A stretch of DNA of 48,386 bases from an uncultured Eubacterium sp. (lineage in GTDB: Bacteria; Bacillota; Clostridia; Lachnospirales; Lachnospiraceae). Both the position numbers and the translations under genes were made by a program. The notes under the pieces were generated by a model. It was not told the origin of the DNA. It was given only the letters and a program-made list of their open reading frames with translations, and ran no database searches. The stretch is from assembly GCA_900551945.1 (NCBI GenBank), contig URYE01000011.1, forward strand, positions 1 through 48,386, read 5' to 3'. This document shows positions 35,901-44,267 of this stretch, one piece after another (position 1 is the stretch's first letter; each line of letters opens with the position of its first letter).

Positions 35901-36141
35901 CCTTTAAAATAATCTGCTCTAAAGCTGGAACTGTAAGTGGTTCAATATATACTTCATCAGCAATATCTTTATCTGTCATAATTGTAGCAGGGTTAGAATT
36001 AACTAACACTACTTCTATTCCTTCTTCTTTAAGTGAACGACAAGCCTGTGTACCAGCATAGTCAAACTCTGCTGCCTGTCCGATAACAATAGGACCTGAA
36101 CCTATAACTAAAACTTTCTTTATACTGTTATTCTTTGGCAT
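32941..36141 (-). CDS. carB: Carbamoyl-phosphate synthase large subunit
   Basis: Makes carbamoyl phosphate from bicarbonate, ammonia and two ATP for pyrimidines and arginine. The 1,066-aa protein has the full duplicated architecture: first ATP-grasp half (about 1-400, with GSGPIVIGQAAEFDYAGTQA), oligomerisation region (400-550), second ATP-grasp half (about 555-935, GSGPIRIGQGIEFDFCSVH) and the C-terminal MGS-like allosteric domain (about 936-1066), the site for UMP or ornithine. It follows carA with a 6-bp gap and is clearly cotranscribed. No other pyr gene is nearby. Confidence 0.97.
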   Translation of the reverse strand: MPKNNSIKKVLVIGSGPIVIGQAAEFDYAGTQACRSLKEEGIEVVLVNSNPATIMTDKDIADEVYIEPLTVPALEQIILKERPDSILPTLGGQAGLNLAMEIAETDFLEKNGVKLIGTTALTIKKAEDRLMFKETMEKIGEPCAASLVVNNVEDGEEFARKIGYPVVLRPAYTLGGSGGGIAHNVVELREILENGLRLSRVGEVLVERCIAGWKEIEYEVMRDSNGNCITVCNMENIDPVGVHTGDSIVVAPSQTLSDKEYQMLRTSALNIIDELGITGGCNVQYALNPDTFEYCVIEVNPRVSRSSALASKATGYPIAKVAAKIALGYTLDEIKNAITGKTYASFEPALDYCVVKMPRLPFDKFISAKRTLTTQMKATGEVMSIANNFEAGLMKAIRSLEQHVDSLMSYDFTGLTDEELLEELQIVDDRRIWKIAEGLRRDIEPAKMHEITKIDRWFIDKLQILVEMEAALKQGPLTKELLMEAKRLEFPDNVIGQLTGKTEREVKELRDEYDIHAAFKMVDTCAAEFAAATPYYYSVYGSENEAEETHDKKKVLVLGSGPIRIGQGIEFDFCSVHCTWSFEKEGYETIIINNNPETVSTDFDIADKLYFEPLTAEDVESIVELERPDGAVVQFGGQTAIKLTEALMKMGVPILGTSAEDVDAAEDRELFDEILEQCGIPRAKGQTVFTVDEALKAANELGYPVLVRPSYVLGGQGMQIAVSDEDVVEYMGIINRIKQDHPILVDKYLMGKEIEVDAVCDGENILIPGIMEHIERAGIHSGDSISVYPAKSISEKITDMIVDYTAKLARSLHVKGLINIQFIVYNDQVYVIEVNPRSSRTVPYISKVTGIPIVQLATKVITGSKITDLGYEPGLQKKSDYYAIKMPVFSFEKIRGADISLGPEMKSTGECLGISKNFDEALFKAFEGAGIRLPKHKQIVMTLADKDKQDGIDIAQRFERLGYKIYASRGTAKVLKENGVHAIQVNKIGQEAPTLLDLILSHEIDLVIDTPENGIERAKDGFLIRRYAIETGVHCLTSLDTAHALISSLEHAFNNKELSIVDIAKL

Positions 36142-36147
36142 CTTAAA

Positions 36148-37221
36148 TTAGTCCTCCTTCTTCATCATATCCATAAATCTATCAAAAAGGTATGCAGTAT
36201 CTTGTGGACCTGCACAAGCTTCTGGGTGGAACTGAACTGTAAATATATTCTTTCCTATATATTCAAGACCTTCATTAGTCTTATCGTTGACATTTTCAAA
36301 GGCTGGTCTTGCAATCTCTGGATTGAGAGTTGTTTCATCAACTACATAACCATGATTTTGTGATGAAATATAAACTTTTCCTGTTCTTAAATCTTTAACT
36401 GGGTGATTAGCTCCTCTGTGACCATACTTTAACTTATGTGTATCAGCACCAGTTGCAAGTGCCATAAGCTGATGTCCTAAACAAATGGCAAATATTGGAA
36501 TATCACTGTTGTATAACTTCTTAATTTCTTCGATTTCTGTTACACATTCTTTTGGGTCACCAGGGCCATTTGACAACATAATACCATCTGGATTAGTTGC
36601 AAGAACTTCTTCTGCTGGTGTCTTTGCAGGATAAATAGTAACTTCACAACCTCTGTTGTTAAGTGAACGGGCAATATTTTTCTTTGCACCGAAATCATAT
36701 AATGCAACCTTTGGACCATCTCCCTTAAGAACAGTCTTTTCTGTACAAGTTACTTTGTCAACAACTCCTAAAACCTTATATTCCTTAATCTTTGGTAATA
36801 TCTCATCAAGGTTATAATTCTCGTTAGTTGTAATCATTCCATTCATAGTACCCTTCTCACGAAGAATTTTTGTAAGAGCTCTTGTGTCAACTCCTGCTAT
36901 ACCTGGAATGTCATTATCTATAAGGAACTTCTGAATAGGGTCTTCACTTCTGAAGTTACTAGGCATTCTCGAAAGTTCACGCACAATATATCCATCTGGC
37001 CATGCTTTCAAAGACTCCATATCTTTATAACAAATACCGTAGTTTCCAATCAAAGGATAAGTCATAGTAACCGCCTGTCCTGCATAAGAAGGGTCAGTTA
37101 AGACCTCCAAGTACCCTGTCATTGATGTGTTGAAGACAATCTCACTAATTACTTCACGAGTTGAACCAATGCTCGTTCCATTAAAAACTGTTCCATCTTC
37201 AAGAATTAAAAATGCTTTCAT
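36148..37221 (-). CDS. carA: Carbamoyl-phosphate synthase small subunit (glutaminase)
   Basis: Supplies ammonia from glutamine to CarB. The N-terminal CPSase domain (FLILEDGTVFNGTSIG, NTSMTGYLEVLTDPSYAGQ) is followed by a class I glutamine amidotransferase domain with nucleophile Cys in FAICLGHQLMA and the catalytic His/Glu in VQFHPEACAGP. It is full length at 357 aa. The ATG at 37221 is preferred: AGGTGG lies seven bases before it, whereas a GTG at 37230 sits inside that ribosome site. A promoter and an early terminator hairpin lie 180-250 bp upstream. Confidence 0.96.
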   Translation of the reverse strand: MKAFLILEDGTVFNGTSIGSTREVISEIVFNTSMTGYLEVLTDPSYAGQAVTMTYPLIGNYGICYKDMESLKAWPDGYIVRELSRMPSNFRSEDPIQKFLIDNDIPGIAGVDTRALTKILREKGTMNGMITTNENYNLDEILPKIKEYKVLGVVDKVTCTEKTVLKGDGPKVALYDFGAKKNIARSLNNRGCEVTIYPAKTPAEEVLATNPDGIMLSNGPGDPKECVTEIEEIKKLYNSDIPIFAICLGHQLMALATGADTHKLKYGHRGANHPVKDLRTGKVYISSQNHGYVVDETTLNPEIARPAFENVNDKTNEGLEYIGKNIFTVQFHPEACAGPQDTAYLFDRFMDMMKKED

Positions 37222-37404
37222 GAATGCCACCTAAATTTCCTTTCGTATTTTATTTTATTGATAATCAACTAATAAATAAAATTTTTGAATAAATGTTATA
37301 AAAAGCTATTACATTTCTTGTATGCTATTTGTATATTTTTATTAGTTGTTATTGGCGCAAGTATTTGGAAGGTAGTAAAACTATATTTTTAATCCACTTT
37401 TGCG

Positions 37405-37437
37405 CAAAAAAAAAGACACAGTTATGTCTTTTTTTCT
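37405..37437 (-). terminator. Terminator hairpin at the very start of the carAB leader (possible attenuator)
   Basis: On the minus strand AAAAGACA-taactg-TGTCTTTT followed by a run of nine T. It begins only a few bases after the predicted start of the carAB transcript, so it would end transcription after about 40 nt. Confidence 0.7.
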
Positions 37438-37449
37438 CTAATTTAATAA

Positions 37450-37478
37450 ATTCTATCATACTTTGACTTATTTTTCAA
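37450..37478 (-). promoter_or_regulatory. Likely sigma-A promoter for carAB
   Basis: On the minus strand TTGAAA (37473-37478), 17 bp, TAGAAT (37450-37455), with one mismatch to consensus in each box. The predicted start is near 37443, immediately before the hairpin at 37405-37437. The leader would be about 220 nt. Confidence 0.6.
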
Positions 37479-37620
37479 GTACAATAAATGTATTTATATT
37501 CATTCATATTCAAAATTCACTCTATTATCTACTTAATAAAATAATAAGTTACTACAAATAGATTTTAAAAATGCCCTACTCTATTATTTCAAACAATACC
37601 AATTGCTCGTATAAAACAAG

Positions 37621-37714
37621 AGGCTGTCGCACTAAGAAAATTTTATATAAAATACAGATATTTAATCAGTAAATACGTCTATATCTTATATAAATTTTCG
37701 TTAATTCGACAGCC
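37621..37714. terminator. R2 repeat hairpin acting as terminator, copy B
   Basis: AGGCTGTCGCACTAAG pairs with the arm ending TTAATTCGACAGCC, with AATTTTATATAA/TTATATAAATTT inside. It lies 48 bp after the BNR-protein stop. The arms differ from 8362-8437 but pair as well. Confidence 0.6.
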
Positions 37715-37761
37715 ACTTATCAAATATTATTAATTTTATTCAAATGTAGCAACACACAAGC

Positions 37762-39267
37762 TTATTCAACCGTAAGTTCAAGCTGTCCAATATATTTCCA
37801 TGTAACACCTTTATCTGTTGACTGATATCTTGCGGCTGTCTTACCATTATTGTATACACCATTAGTTCCTTGAGTAAGATATGCTGTAAGAACATTTTGC
37901 GTCTTATCATATACAGGAACAAGAGCTTCTTTGTAAACGTCTTTCCACTCTAGCTTTGCCGTTGTTACACTCTCTTGTGTAGTTGCTTCTGTCGTATCGC
38001 CATCTTGAGTCGTTGCTGTAGTTGGTGTAGCCGTTGTTGTTTCTGTTTGAATGTTAGCCGCAGTACTGTCAAGCTCTTGAGCTTCAAACTCTATCTTAGA
38101 AAATGTTTTACAACCATCATTTGTAATATAAAGATTGCTATCCATTCCATCTTTATAATCATAACAAAAGAAACCAACATTTTCATCTATGAATAAAACG
38201 CCCTTTATAATATCTGAAGCTGGACCACTACCTGCATTATTCCATGTTTCTCCTCCATCTGATGTGGAATAAATTCTTGATGACTCATTAACCTTATCCT
38301 TATCATAACCTACAACAATAATTCCATTTAACTCATCAAAAAAGTTGACATAATAGTAATCCGCATTATAAATCTGAGCTATCTCACTTGTAACCCAATT
38401 GCCACCCTTGTCGTCTGAATACATAAGTGTTAGTGGATTTTTCTTACTATCTGTACTTGACTTTCCGCCATATAAAAATGCTGTTTTAAATGTATTAACT
38501 ACATAGCTTCCCGTCTTTAACTTTGTACTCGAATTATCTTGATAAACAAGGCTGTCTATTTCTATTGGAACAGTTGTATATTTTACTCCTCCATCATAAG
38601 TAACATAAAGAGAGGAATTTTTTATTTCATAATCTGTAAGATTATTAGTTTCTTGATTATTATTTTCTGTTGAAACATTTGCTTTAATCTGACTATTATA
38701 TTGAGCAATACCATAATCTTCCGGTGTCATTACAGACTCTACATATATTGTAGCTGTGCCATCACCATTATCTTCAAGGTTAAATGACATAACCCATTCA
38801 CACTTTAACACGCCATTATCCATAACACCTTTCCAAGAAGAAAAATACTCGGATGTTGTATCTTTTAATTGTACTTCAAAACTTATAAGTACAGTATTAC
38901 TTTCTTCATCTAATACTGTGGCTTCATTTATATTTACTTTTTTAAGAGATTTTGATAATGAAAGATATGACTCTGTAAACTGATTTAAAAAGTTCTGTGT
39001 CCATATATCAGCCATTTTATCTATTGTAATCTCTCTAAAATCAACTGCTTGCTCACTTGTGTTCGTAGTATATTGTGTATTTCTATCTACAACATTTCCA
39101 CTAGAGTCTATACCTACACTATATGTATATCTTGATTTTAATACTATTTTATCTGCTTCCTGTTTGGCATATCCAGAATACCATAAAAAAAACACAATAA
39201 GACACAATATTGCGATTAAAAATATTCCTGATATAACCCGCCAGACTGTCTTATTATTATCTTTCAA
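37762..39267 (-). CDS. Membrane-anchored BNR/Asp-box repeat protein of unknown function
   Basis: One N-terminal membrane helix (residues about 10-29) leaves a large outer domain. Residues about 45-180 form an alpha/beta region resembling conjugation- or lipoprotein-type NTF2-like domains. From about 220 on there is a beta-propeller with at least four Asp-box motifs: YSDDKGGNWV, YSTSDGGETW, YITNDGCKTF and YQSTDKGVTW. A threonine-rich linker (TTTATPTTATTQDGDTTEAT) interrupts the propeller near 410. Asp-boxes occur in sialidases and in Ycf48-like assembly factors. No sialidase catalytic residues are apparent, so I do not call an enzyme. The start is a TTG without a good ribosome site, so the N-terminus is uncertain. 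Confidence 0.65.
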   Translation of the reverse strand: MKDNNKTVWRVISGIFLIAILCLIVFFLWYSGYAKQEADKIVLKSRYTYSVGIDSSGNVVDRNTQYTTNTSEQAVDFREITIDKMADIWTQNFLNQFTESYLSLSKSLKKVNINEATVLDEESNTVLISFEVQLKDTTSEYFSSWKGVMDNGVLKCEWVMSFNLEDNGDGTATIYVESVMTPEDYGIAQYNSQIKANVSTENNNQETNNLTDYEIKNSSLYVTYDGGVKYTTVPIEIDSLVYQDNSSTKLKTGSYVVNTFKTAFLYGGKSSTDSKKNPLTLMYSDDKGGNWVTSEIAQIYNADYYYVNFFDELNGIIVVGYDKDKVNESSRIYSTSDGGETWNNAGSGPASDIIKGVLFIDENVGFFCYDYKDGMDSNLYITNDGCKTFSKIEFEAQELDSTAANIQTETTTATPTTATTQDGDTTEATTQESVTTAKLEWKDVYKEALVPVYDKTQNVLTAYLTQGTNGVYNNGKTAARYQSTDKGVTWKYIGQLELTVE

Positions 39268-39392
39268 AACATTATTCTACTATTTATATTATAGTTACAA
39301 GTAAGCTCCTTTGTAATAAGAATGTGTAAATTAATTTCACTTACTTGATATTTTTCAATAAACAGCTTTTCCTTTCCTAAATATATATTATC

Positions 39393-40208
39393 TTAACTTC
39401 TTTGTTTATGCAAAGCTGTTCTCATAATTTGTGTATAATGTTTATATTTCCAAAGATACAACATTGAAAGTGCTCCTAAAATAACCATTACAACAACAAA
39501 TATTGGATTAACAACTATTAGCCAACCTAAAGATACTTTTCTTGTAATAAGTGGAAGCCCATAAGCTGTCATAATACTTAAAGCCATTAAGACACCATCA
39601 AATACATTTCTATTACTATAAATCTTACTCATATGTTCGTATCCAATAATAGCAATCATCTCACCTATTGGTCTTGCTGCTACTGTAACTATACTAAGCA
39701 TAAGTGCATTTACAATAGATACATCAAATATACGAAGGATTATTGTAAAAAATACAAAATCTTCTGCCATTTTATAAATAAGTCTTCCAAGATAATTCAT
39801 ATACGGACTTACTAGCATTACCTTTATCATAAGATAATCTCTTTTTGCCATAGCAAAAGTTGTATTATTAGCAAGACTTCCACAAATGGTACTTAATATT
39901 ACAAACATATATATAATTGCTACTTCTTTGTGAAGTGCTACAAGTGGACATTTACCTGCTATATAAAGATATGGTATGTATATAAATACGGCTACATATA
40001 ATAACTTTTTGCAAAATTCATAAAATAACACAACAAGCTGCGCTATAATCCCTAAGAATTTTCTAAGCCCCGATTGTCTTTCACTAAAAATATCGTCTGT
40101 AATATGAGAACCAATTATGGGAATTTTCATCATAATTTTAATTGCTTTATTAGTTCCCTCGTGAAACTTTAATATTTTTTCAGCAAACATTTTTCTAAAT
40201 ATTTTCAT
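39393..40208 (-). CDS. ABC transporter membrane subunit, partner of the downstream-overlapping ATPase
   Basis: Integral membrane protein of 271 aa with about six hydrophobic helices (IIAQLVVLFYEFCKKLLYVA, AIIYMFVILSTICGSLA, VNALMLSIVTVAARPIG, IVVNPIFVVVMVILGALSML). The amphipathic charged N-terminus is cytoplasmic. The ATPase gene 40195-40869 overlaps its start by 14 bp, so the two are coupled and form an ABC unit. The protein is short for an ABC-2 permease of the YhaP/YtrC kind and has no extracellular domain. It may be a half-size or shortened permease. I cannot assign a substrate. Confidence 0.65.
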   Translation of the reverse strand: MKIFRKMFAEKILKFHEGTNKAIKIMMKIPIIGSHITDDIFSERQSGLRKFLGIIAQLVVLFYEFCKKLLYVAVFIYIPYLYIAGKCPLVALHKEVAIIYMFVILSTICGSLANNTTFAMAKRDYLMIKVMLVSPYMNYLGRLIYKMAEDFVFFTIILRIFDVSIVNALMLSIVTVAARPIGEMIAIIGYEHMSKIYSNRNVFDGVLMALSIMTAYGLPLITRKVSLGWLIVVNPIFVVVMVILGALSMLYLWKYKHYTQIMRTALHKQRS

Positions 40209-40869
40209 TCGTTGCCTCCCCTAATATATTATATAAGGTCTGTCTTACTGTTGGCAATTTCAGCTCTTCTTCCGTTACATCTGTAAGTTCTCCATCGTGA
40301 AGCACTATAATATCTTTAGATATTCTTGAAGCTATATCTATTAAAGAAGTGGAAATTATTATTATATGTTCTTCCTTCATTGTTTCTAACACTTCTAAAA
40401 ACTTAGATACAAATTCTTCACTACAGTAGTCAAGAGCTTCATCAAACATAATGACATACGGCTTTTGTATAAGAAATGCTGCTAACTGTAATCTTTTTTT
40501 ATCTTCAAAGCTGTACTCACTTATTAATGTATCACCCATCTTTGTTGTAAGTCCAACTTTTTCAAGATAATATTCTGGTTTTTGTTCGCATTTCTCAAGA
40601 TTGCTTATAAACCCTATAAATTCATACCCTGTTATGTACATTGGAAGAATACTTTGCTTTTCTGCATAAAACAATTTACTTTTAGCTTTTGTTGCAACTG
40701 CACCATCATCTAAGCTTACATCTCCACTTATACATTCAAATAAAGTAGACCTTCCACTTCCATTTTTTCCAAGTATTGCATATATTTTCCCTTTTTTAAA
40801 GGAATAATTTATGTCTTTTAATACTTCTGTATTATTATAAATCTTTTTTATATGATTTAATCGTAGCAT
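40195..40869 (-). CDS. ABC transporter ATP-binding subunit with degenerate motifs
   Basis: ABC ATPase, 224 aa, at the cytoplasmic face with the membrane protein encoded next to it. Walker A reads GKNGSGRST: the invariant lysine is arginine (codon AGG). The signature region reads YSFEDKKRLQLA instead of LSGGQ. Walker B, VIMFDEALDYCS, keeps aspartate and glutamate. The switch position reads STSLID without histidine. Loss at several key positions suggests weak or no ATP hydrolysis, and this is a protein that may bind nucleotide without turnover. A sequencing or assembly error would not explain all the changes. The gene is followed by its permease with a 14-bp overlap. Confidence 0.8.
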   Translation of the reverse strand: MLRLNHIKKIYNNTEVLKDINYSFKKGKIYAILGKNGSGRSTLFECISGDVSLDDGAVATKAKSKLFYAEKQSILPMYITGYEFIGFISNLEKCEQKPEYYLEKVGLTTKMGDTLISEYSFEDKKRLQLAAFLIQKPYVIMFDEALDYCSEEFVSKFLEVLETMKEEHIIIISTSLIDIASRISKDIIVLHDGELTDVTEEELKLPTVRQTLYNILGEATNENI

Positions 40870-41133
40870 ATATTCTCCATTTCTAAGCTATCTTAAATAA
40901 TTATAATATTTAGTTTTTGTATAATTACTATACATTATATCATATTTTTTAACAAATAATATTATATACAACTTAATTAATTTTGTAAACTGATATATAT
41001 ATTAAATACACAATATATCCACAATTCACTTTAATTAGTTGATAATAAGCTCGCTTAAGATATCAGCTACATTGCTTTTTAATATGCTTGATGTTATAAT
41101 GGCTGTGATTTTATGAAAGGTATGGTTTAATAC

Positions 41134-41805
41134 ATGAACTTTATTAAAAAACACTGGCGACTGATGTTTGGAAGCTATCTTTTGATATACCTTCCGTGGT
41201 TTTATCTTATTGAAAAAAATATTGATGAAACACACCCTAATTTACATATTATGAATAATTCAATAGATGCAGCAATTCCATTTTGCAAATATTTTATAAT
41301 TCCTTATATGCTTTGGTTTGTATACATTGCTGTATCTTGTTTTTTTATGGGATATAAAGCTACTGATAGAGAATTTGTCAACTTTGCACTCTCTCTAATT
41401 ATCGGAACTTCGATTTGTTTTATTATATGTATGATTTATCCTAATGGATTAACGCTAAGACCAGATACACTTAGTGATGATATATTTGGAAAACTAATAG
41501 GCATGATTTACGCAAGCGACACTCCTACAAACGTATTCCCTAGCATACACGTTTACACTTCCCTTGCTATCGACATCGCCCTAAGAAAATGCAATTACCT
41601 AAAAGACAACAAAGCTATAAAGCTATCCTCCCTCATACTCTGCACCCTAATATGCCTTTCAACCGTACTAATAAAACAACATTCCACAACAGACGTACTA
41701 GGCGCAATAATCCTAATGGGAGTAATGTACTTCGCATTATACATTCTTGATTTAGGGAAAGCTTTTATCAGAAATGATATAGAAAATATAGAAGTCGAAA
41801 ATTAA
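41134..41805 (+). CDS. PAP2-family membrane phosphatase
   Basis: Membrane protein of 223 aa with five to six helices, related to type 2 phosphatidic acid phosphatases. The catalytic PSIHVYTSLAID motif (in place of the common PSGH) and the later KQHSTTDVLGA with catalytic histidine and aspartate are present. The first motif is weak (LRPDTLSDD near 114). Family members dephosphorylate phosphatidate, undecaprenyl pyrophosphate or similar lipids at the outer face, so a role in envelope lipid recycling is plausible. It is the only plus-strand gene here and converges on thiC. Two R3 palindromes fill the space between. Confidence 0.82.
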   Translation: MNFIKKHWRLMFGSYLLIYLPWFYLIEKNIDETHPNLHIMNNSIDAAIPFCKYFIIPYMLWFVYIAVSCFFMGYKATDREFVNFALSLIIGTSICFIICMIYPNGLTLRPDTLSDDIFGKLIGMIYASDTPTNVFPSIHVYTSLAIDIALRKCNYLKDNKAIKLSSLILCTLICLSTVLIKQHSTTDVLGAIILMGVMYFALYILDLGKAFIRNDIENIEVEN

Positions 41806-41810
41806 TTTTT

Positions 41811-41851
41811 GTTGGGATATATGGTAAGTGTTTAGAAAATCTTAGACAAGC
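41811..41851. repeat. R3 partial copy (one arm only)
   Basis: About 40 bp matching the left arm at 41913-41953 (GGATATATGGTAAGTG and AATCTTAGA). The inner hairpins and right arm are missing. It looks like a remnant or an arm duplicated next to the full copy. Confidence 0.55.
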
Positions 41852-41896
41852 ACAAGCTGCTCAAAAAATTTTTCAACTCACCAACCGCCAACAAGC

Positions 41897-42112
41897 AGAA
41901 AAGGTGGTATGTTTTGGGGATATATGGTAAGTGTTTAGGAAATCTTAGATAAGCTGTTCAAAGCCAAGGGAAATTGCGCAGGACGCGCAATTTAGGAAAA
42001 AGCGACACGACGTCGCATTTTTTCCGCCCCGTACGACTTCAAAACATTTCCCAGCTTATCTTAGATTCCCTTAACACTTAACCATCTTCCCCAAAACATA
42101 TCACCTTTTTCT
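41897..42112. repeat. R3 large palindromic element, copy 2
   Basis: Arms 41897-41956 and 42052-42112 pair along their length. The first inner hairpin is AAATTGCGC-aggac-GCGCAATTT (41971-41993), which covaries with the AAATTGCACA hairpin of copy 1. The second is GGAAAAA plus GCGAC-ACGAC-GTCGC (42002-42016). It ends 8 bp before the thiC stop, between convergent genes, and may serve as a two-way terminator. Confidence 0.75.
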
Positions 42113-42119
42113 CCCCATT

Positions 42120-43427
42120 TTATTCATCAAAGATACTTACTATCTCTCCATCAAGTATTCTATTCATATTCTTTACCGCACAGAAATTACCGCACATTGA
42201 ACATGTGTCTTCCTTTTCTGGCTTTGATGACTCTCTGTACTTTCTAGCTTTTTCAGGGTCAATAGCCAAATCAAACATAGCTTCCCAATCAAGCTTCTTT
42301 CTTGCAAGACTCATCTTTCTGTCCCACTCATCAGCGCCCGGAAGTCCCTTTGCTATATCTGCCGCATGAGCTGCAATCTTAGCTGCAATAATACCTTCTT
42401 TTACATCATTCAAATCTGGAAGTCTTAAATGTTCTGCTGGTGTAACATAACATAAAAATGATGCTCCATATGTAGCTGCAATCGCACCACCAATTGCTGA
42501 TGTAATATGGTCGTATCCCGGTGCAACGTCTGTAACTAAAGGACCAAGTACATAGAAAGGTGCGCCCTTACATATAGTATTTTGAATTTCCATATTAGCT
42601 TTAATCTGATTAAGTGGCATGTGACCCGGACCTTCAATCATAACCTGAACATTTTTCTCCCAAGCCCTTCTTGTAAGCTCACCTAATGTAACAAGTTCTT
42701 CTATCTGAGATATATCAGAAGCATCAGCAATACAACCAGGTCTGCAAGCGTCACCAAGGCTCATTGTAACATCATATTTTTGACAGATATCAAGTATCCA
42801 GTCATAGTGTTCATAAAATGGATTTTCTTTTCCTGTCATTTCCATCCATGCAAAGATTATTGAACCACCTCTTGATACAATATTAGTAAGTCTTTTTGCA
42901 TCTTTAAATCTTTTTGCAGTTGCCTTATTAATTCCACAGTGGATAGTCATAAAGTCAACGCCATCTTTTGCGTGCATTTCAACTATAGAAAGCCATTCTT
43001 CTGTTGTAATATCCTTTAATGCCTTATGATAATATACAACTGCATCATAAATAGGAACAGTTCCTATTGTTGCCTTACATTCAGAAGTCAACTTACGACG
43101 GAACTTCTGTGTATCACCAAATGAACTAAGGTCCATAATAGCTTCTGCGCCCATATTAACGGCACTATTAACCTTTTCAAGCTCCATATCCATATCAACA
43201 CAATCTCTTGAAGTTCCAAGATTAACATTTATCTTAGTTCTTAATCTTGAACCAATTCCGTTAGGGTCAAGACTCTTGTGATTTTTATTTGCTGGAATTA
43301 TAACTTGTCCTTTTGCGATAAGTTCTCTTAATTCTTCTACTGAAATATTTTCTTTAGCTGCAACTTTTTTCATTTCTTCAGTAATAATACCTTTTCTTGC
43401 AGCGTCCATCTGTGTAGTATATTCCAC
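42120..43427 (-). CDS. thiC: Phosphomethylpyrimidine synthase ThiC
   Basis: Radical-SAM enzyme that converts aminoimidazole ribotide to HMP phosphate for thiamin. The barrel shows [21 protein letters not shown], the [10 protein letters not shown] stretch, [11 protein letters not shown] and the [20 protein letters not shown] segment. The C-terminal cluster motif is CSMCGNFC (CX2CX3C), one residue shorter than the CX2CX4C of E. coli-type ThiC. At 435 aa it is the short anaerobe/archaeal type without the N-terminal extension. The start is GTG at 43427 with AGGAGGAG upstream. The TPP riboswitch in its leader supports ThiC over the paralogue BzaF, which makes hydroxybenzimidazole. Confidence 0.95.
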   Translation of the reverse strand: MEYTTQMDAARKGIITEEMKKVAAKENISVEELRELIAKGQVIIPANKNHKSLDPNGIGSRLRTKINVNLGTSRDCVDMDMELEKVNSAVNMGAEAIMDLSSFGDTQKFRRKLTSECKATIGTVPIYDAVVYYHKALKDITTEEWLSIVEMHAKDGVDFMTIHCGINKATAKRFKDAKRLTNIVSRGGSIIFAWMEMTGKENPFYEHYDWILDICQKYDVTMSLGDACRPGCIADASDISQIEELVTLGELTRRAWEKNVQVMIEGPGHMPLNQIKANMEIQNTICKGAPFYVLGPLVTDVAPGYDHITSAIGGAIAATYGASFLCYVTPAEHLRLPDLNDVKEGIIAAKIAAHAADIAKGLPGADEWDRKMSLARKKLDWEAMFDLAIDPEKARKYRESSKPEKEDTCSMCGNFCAVKNMNRILDGEIVSIFDE

Positions 43428-43587
43428 AACAAACTCCTCCTGAATACTAAATATTATACTTTTCTGAAAACCTAAAAGATTGGGATTAAATACGAAACAA
43501 CATTTAAAAGATTATCTAAGAAATATATAAATGTTACAATCAGAGTATAACAAATTCACTCCAAATAGATGTCTTATAATAAACTCA

Positions 43588-43681
43588 ATTCTTCCTACGG
43601 TGGCATTATCCACATCAGGTCAATGGGTCGGAATATTATTCCCTCTCAGCACAGCCCTTTACAAAGGCTATCCGCTCCCCA
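43588..43681 (-). ncRNA. TPP riboswitch
   Basis: On the minus strand the thi-box elements occur in order: GGGGAGC, a P3-like hairpin (AGCCTTTGTAAAGGGCT), GCTGAGAGGG, GACCC, ACCTGATGTGGATAATGCCA and CGTAGGAAG. It lies 160 bp upstream of thiC on the same strand. When thiamin pyrophosphate binds, thiC expression should fall. I see no clear terminator between aptamer and gene, so control of translation is possible. Confidence 0.95.
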
Positions 43682-43785
43682 GAAAAATATTAATTATATT
43701 ATAACATGTTAGTAAATATTGTCAAACTAAAATTTCCAACTATTGTACTCAAGCTATAATTACACCCCTTCTCACCTACCTACTA

Positions 43786-44013
43786 ACAAACGTCAAGTCA
43801 CATATAGAAAAAGGCATATTATTTTATTGTATATGGTAAAACTTAATAATTCTTAATTAGTCTATATAAAACCAATAATATCATTACACGACATCATAGC
43901 AATTCATCAACGACACAACGTCGCAATGATTGCGCTCACATTCGTTTTCATTACAAAACTCAGCACAATTTAAAAATACTTATCTTTCATTCATTAACTA
44001 AAAAATCCATACC
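43786..44013. repeat. R3 palindromic element, copy 3 (left unit of a tandem pair)
   Basis: Diverged copy. The core is CGACACAACGTCGC (43911-43924) inside GCAATTCATCA/ATGATTGC. The arms pair less well. It starts with ACAAACGT and the next unit starts the same way 229 bp on. Confidence 0.6.
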
Positions 44014-44252
44014 ACCAAACGTAAAGGTGCATATAGAAAAATGGTGTGTATTTTATAGTATATGATGAAAGCTTAGTAGTTCTTAGTTGGGCTATCAAAA
44101 AACAGTGATGACATGACACGACGTCATGGCAAGCCATCAGCGACACGACGTCGCATTGATGGCGTTCACGTTCGTTTTCATTACATAAATCAGCACAACT
44201 TAGAAATACTTAGCTTTCATTCATCAACTATAAAATACACACCATTTTTCTA
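44014..44252. repeat. R3 palindromic element, copy 4 (right unit of a tandem pair)
   Basis: The arms pair from TAGAAAAATGGTGTG at 44034 to its complement ending at 44252. Two inner hairpins share one loop: CATGAC-ACGAC-GTCATG (44112-44128) and GCCATCA with GCGAC-ACGAC-GTCGC (44133-44163). It ends 16 bp before the stop of the dehydratase gene at 44268. Together with copy 3 it fills the gap between the TPP leader and that gene. Confidence 0.72.
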
Positions 44253-44267
44253 TCTGTCACAACGCCT

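Noticed and set aside
39393..40208. Membrane subunit as a pseudogene
   Set aside because: It is short for a permease, but the frame is open, the start overlaps the ATPase gene in the coupled way, and no continuing homologous frame is visible downstream.
42120..43427. thiC as bzaF (hydroxybenzimidazole synthase)
   Set aside because: The leader is a TPP riboswitch, not a cobalamin riboswitch, and there are no other bza genes.
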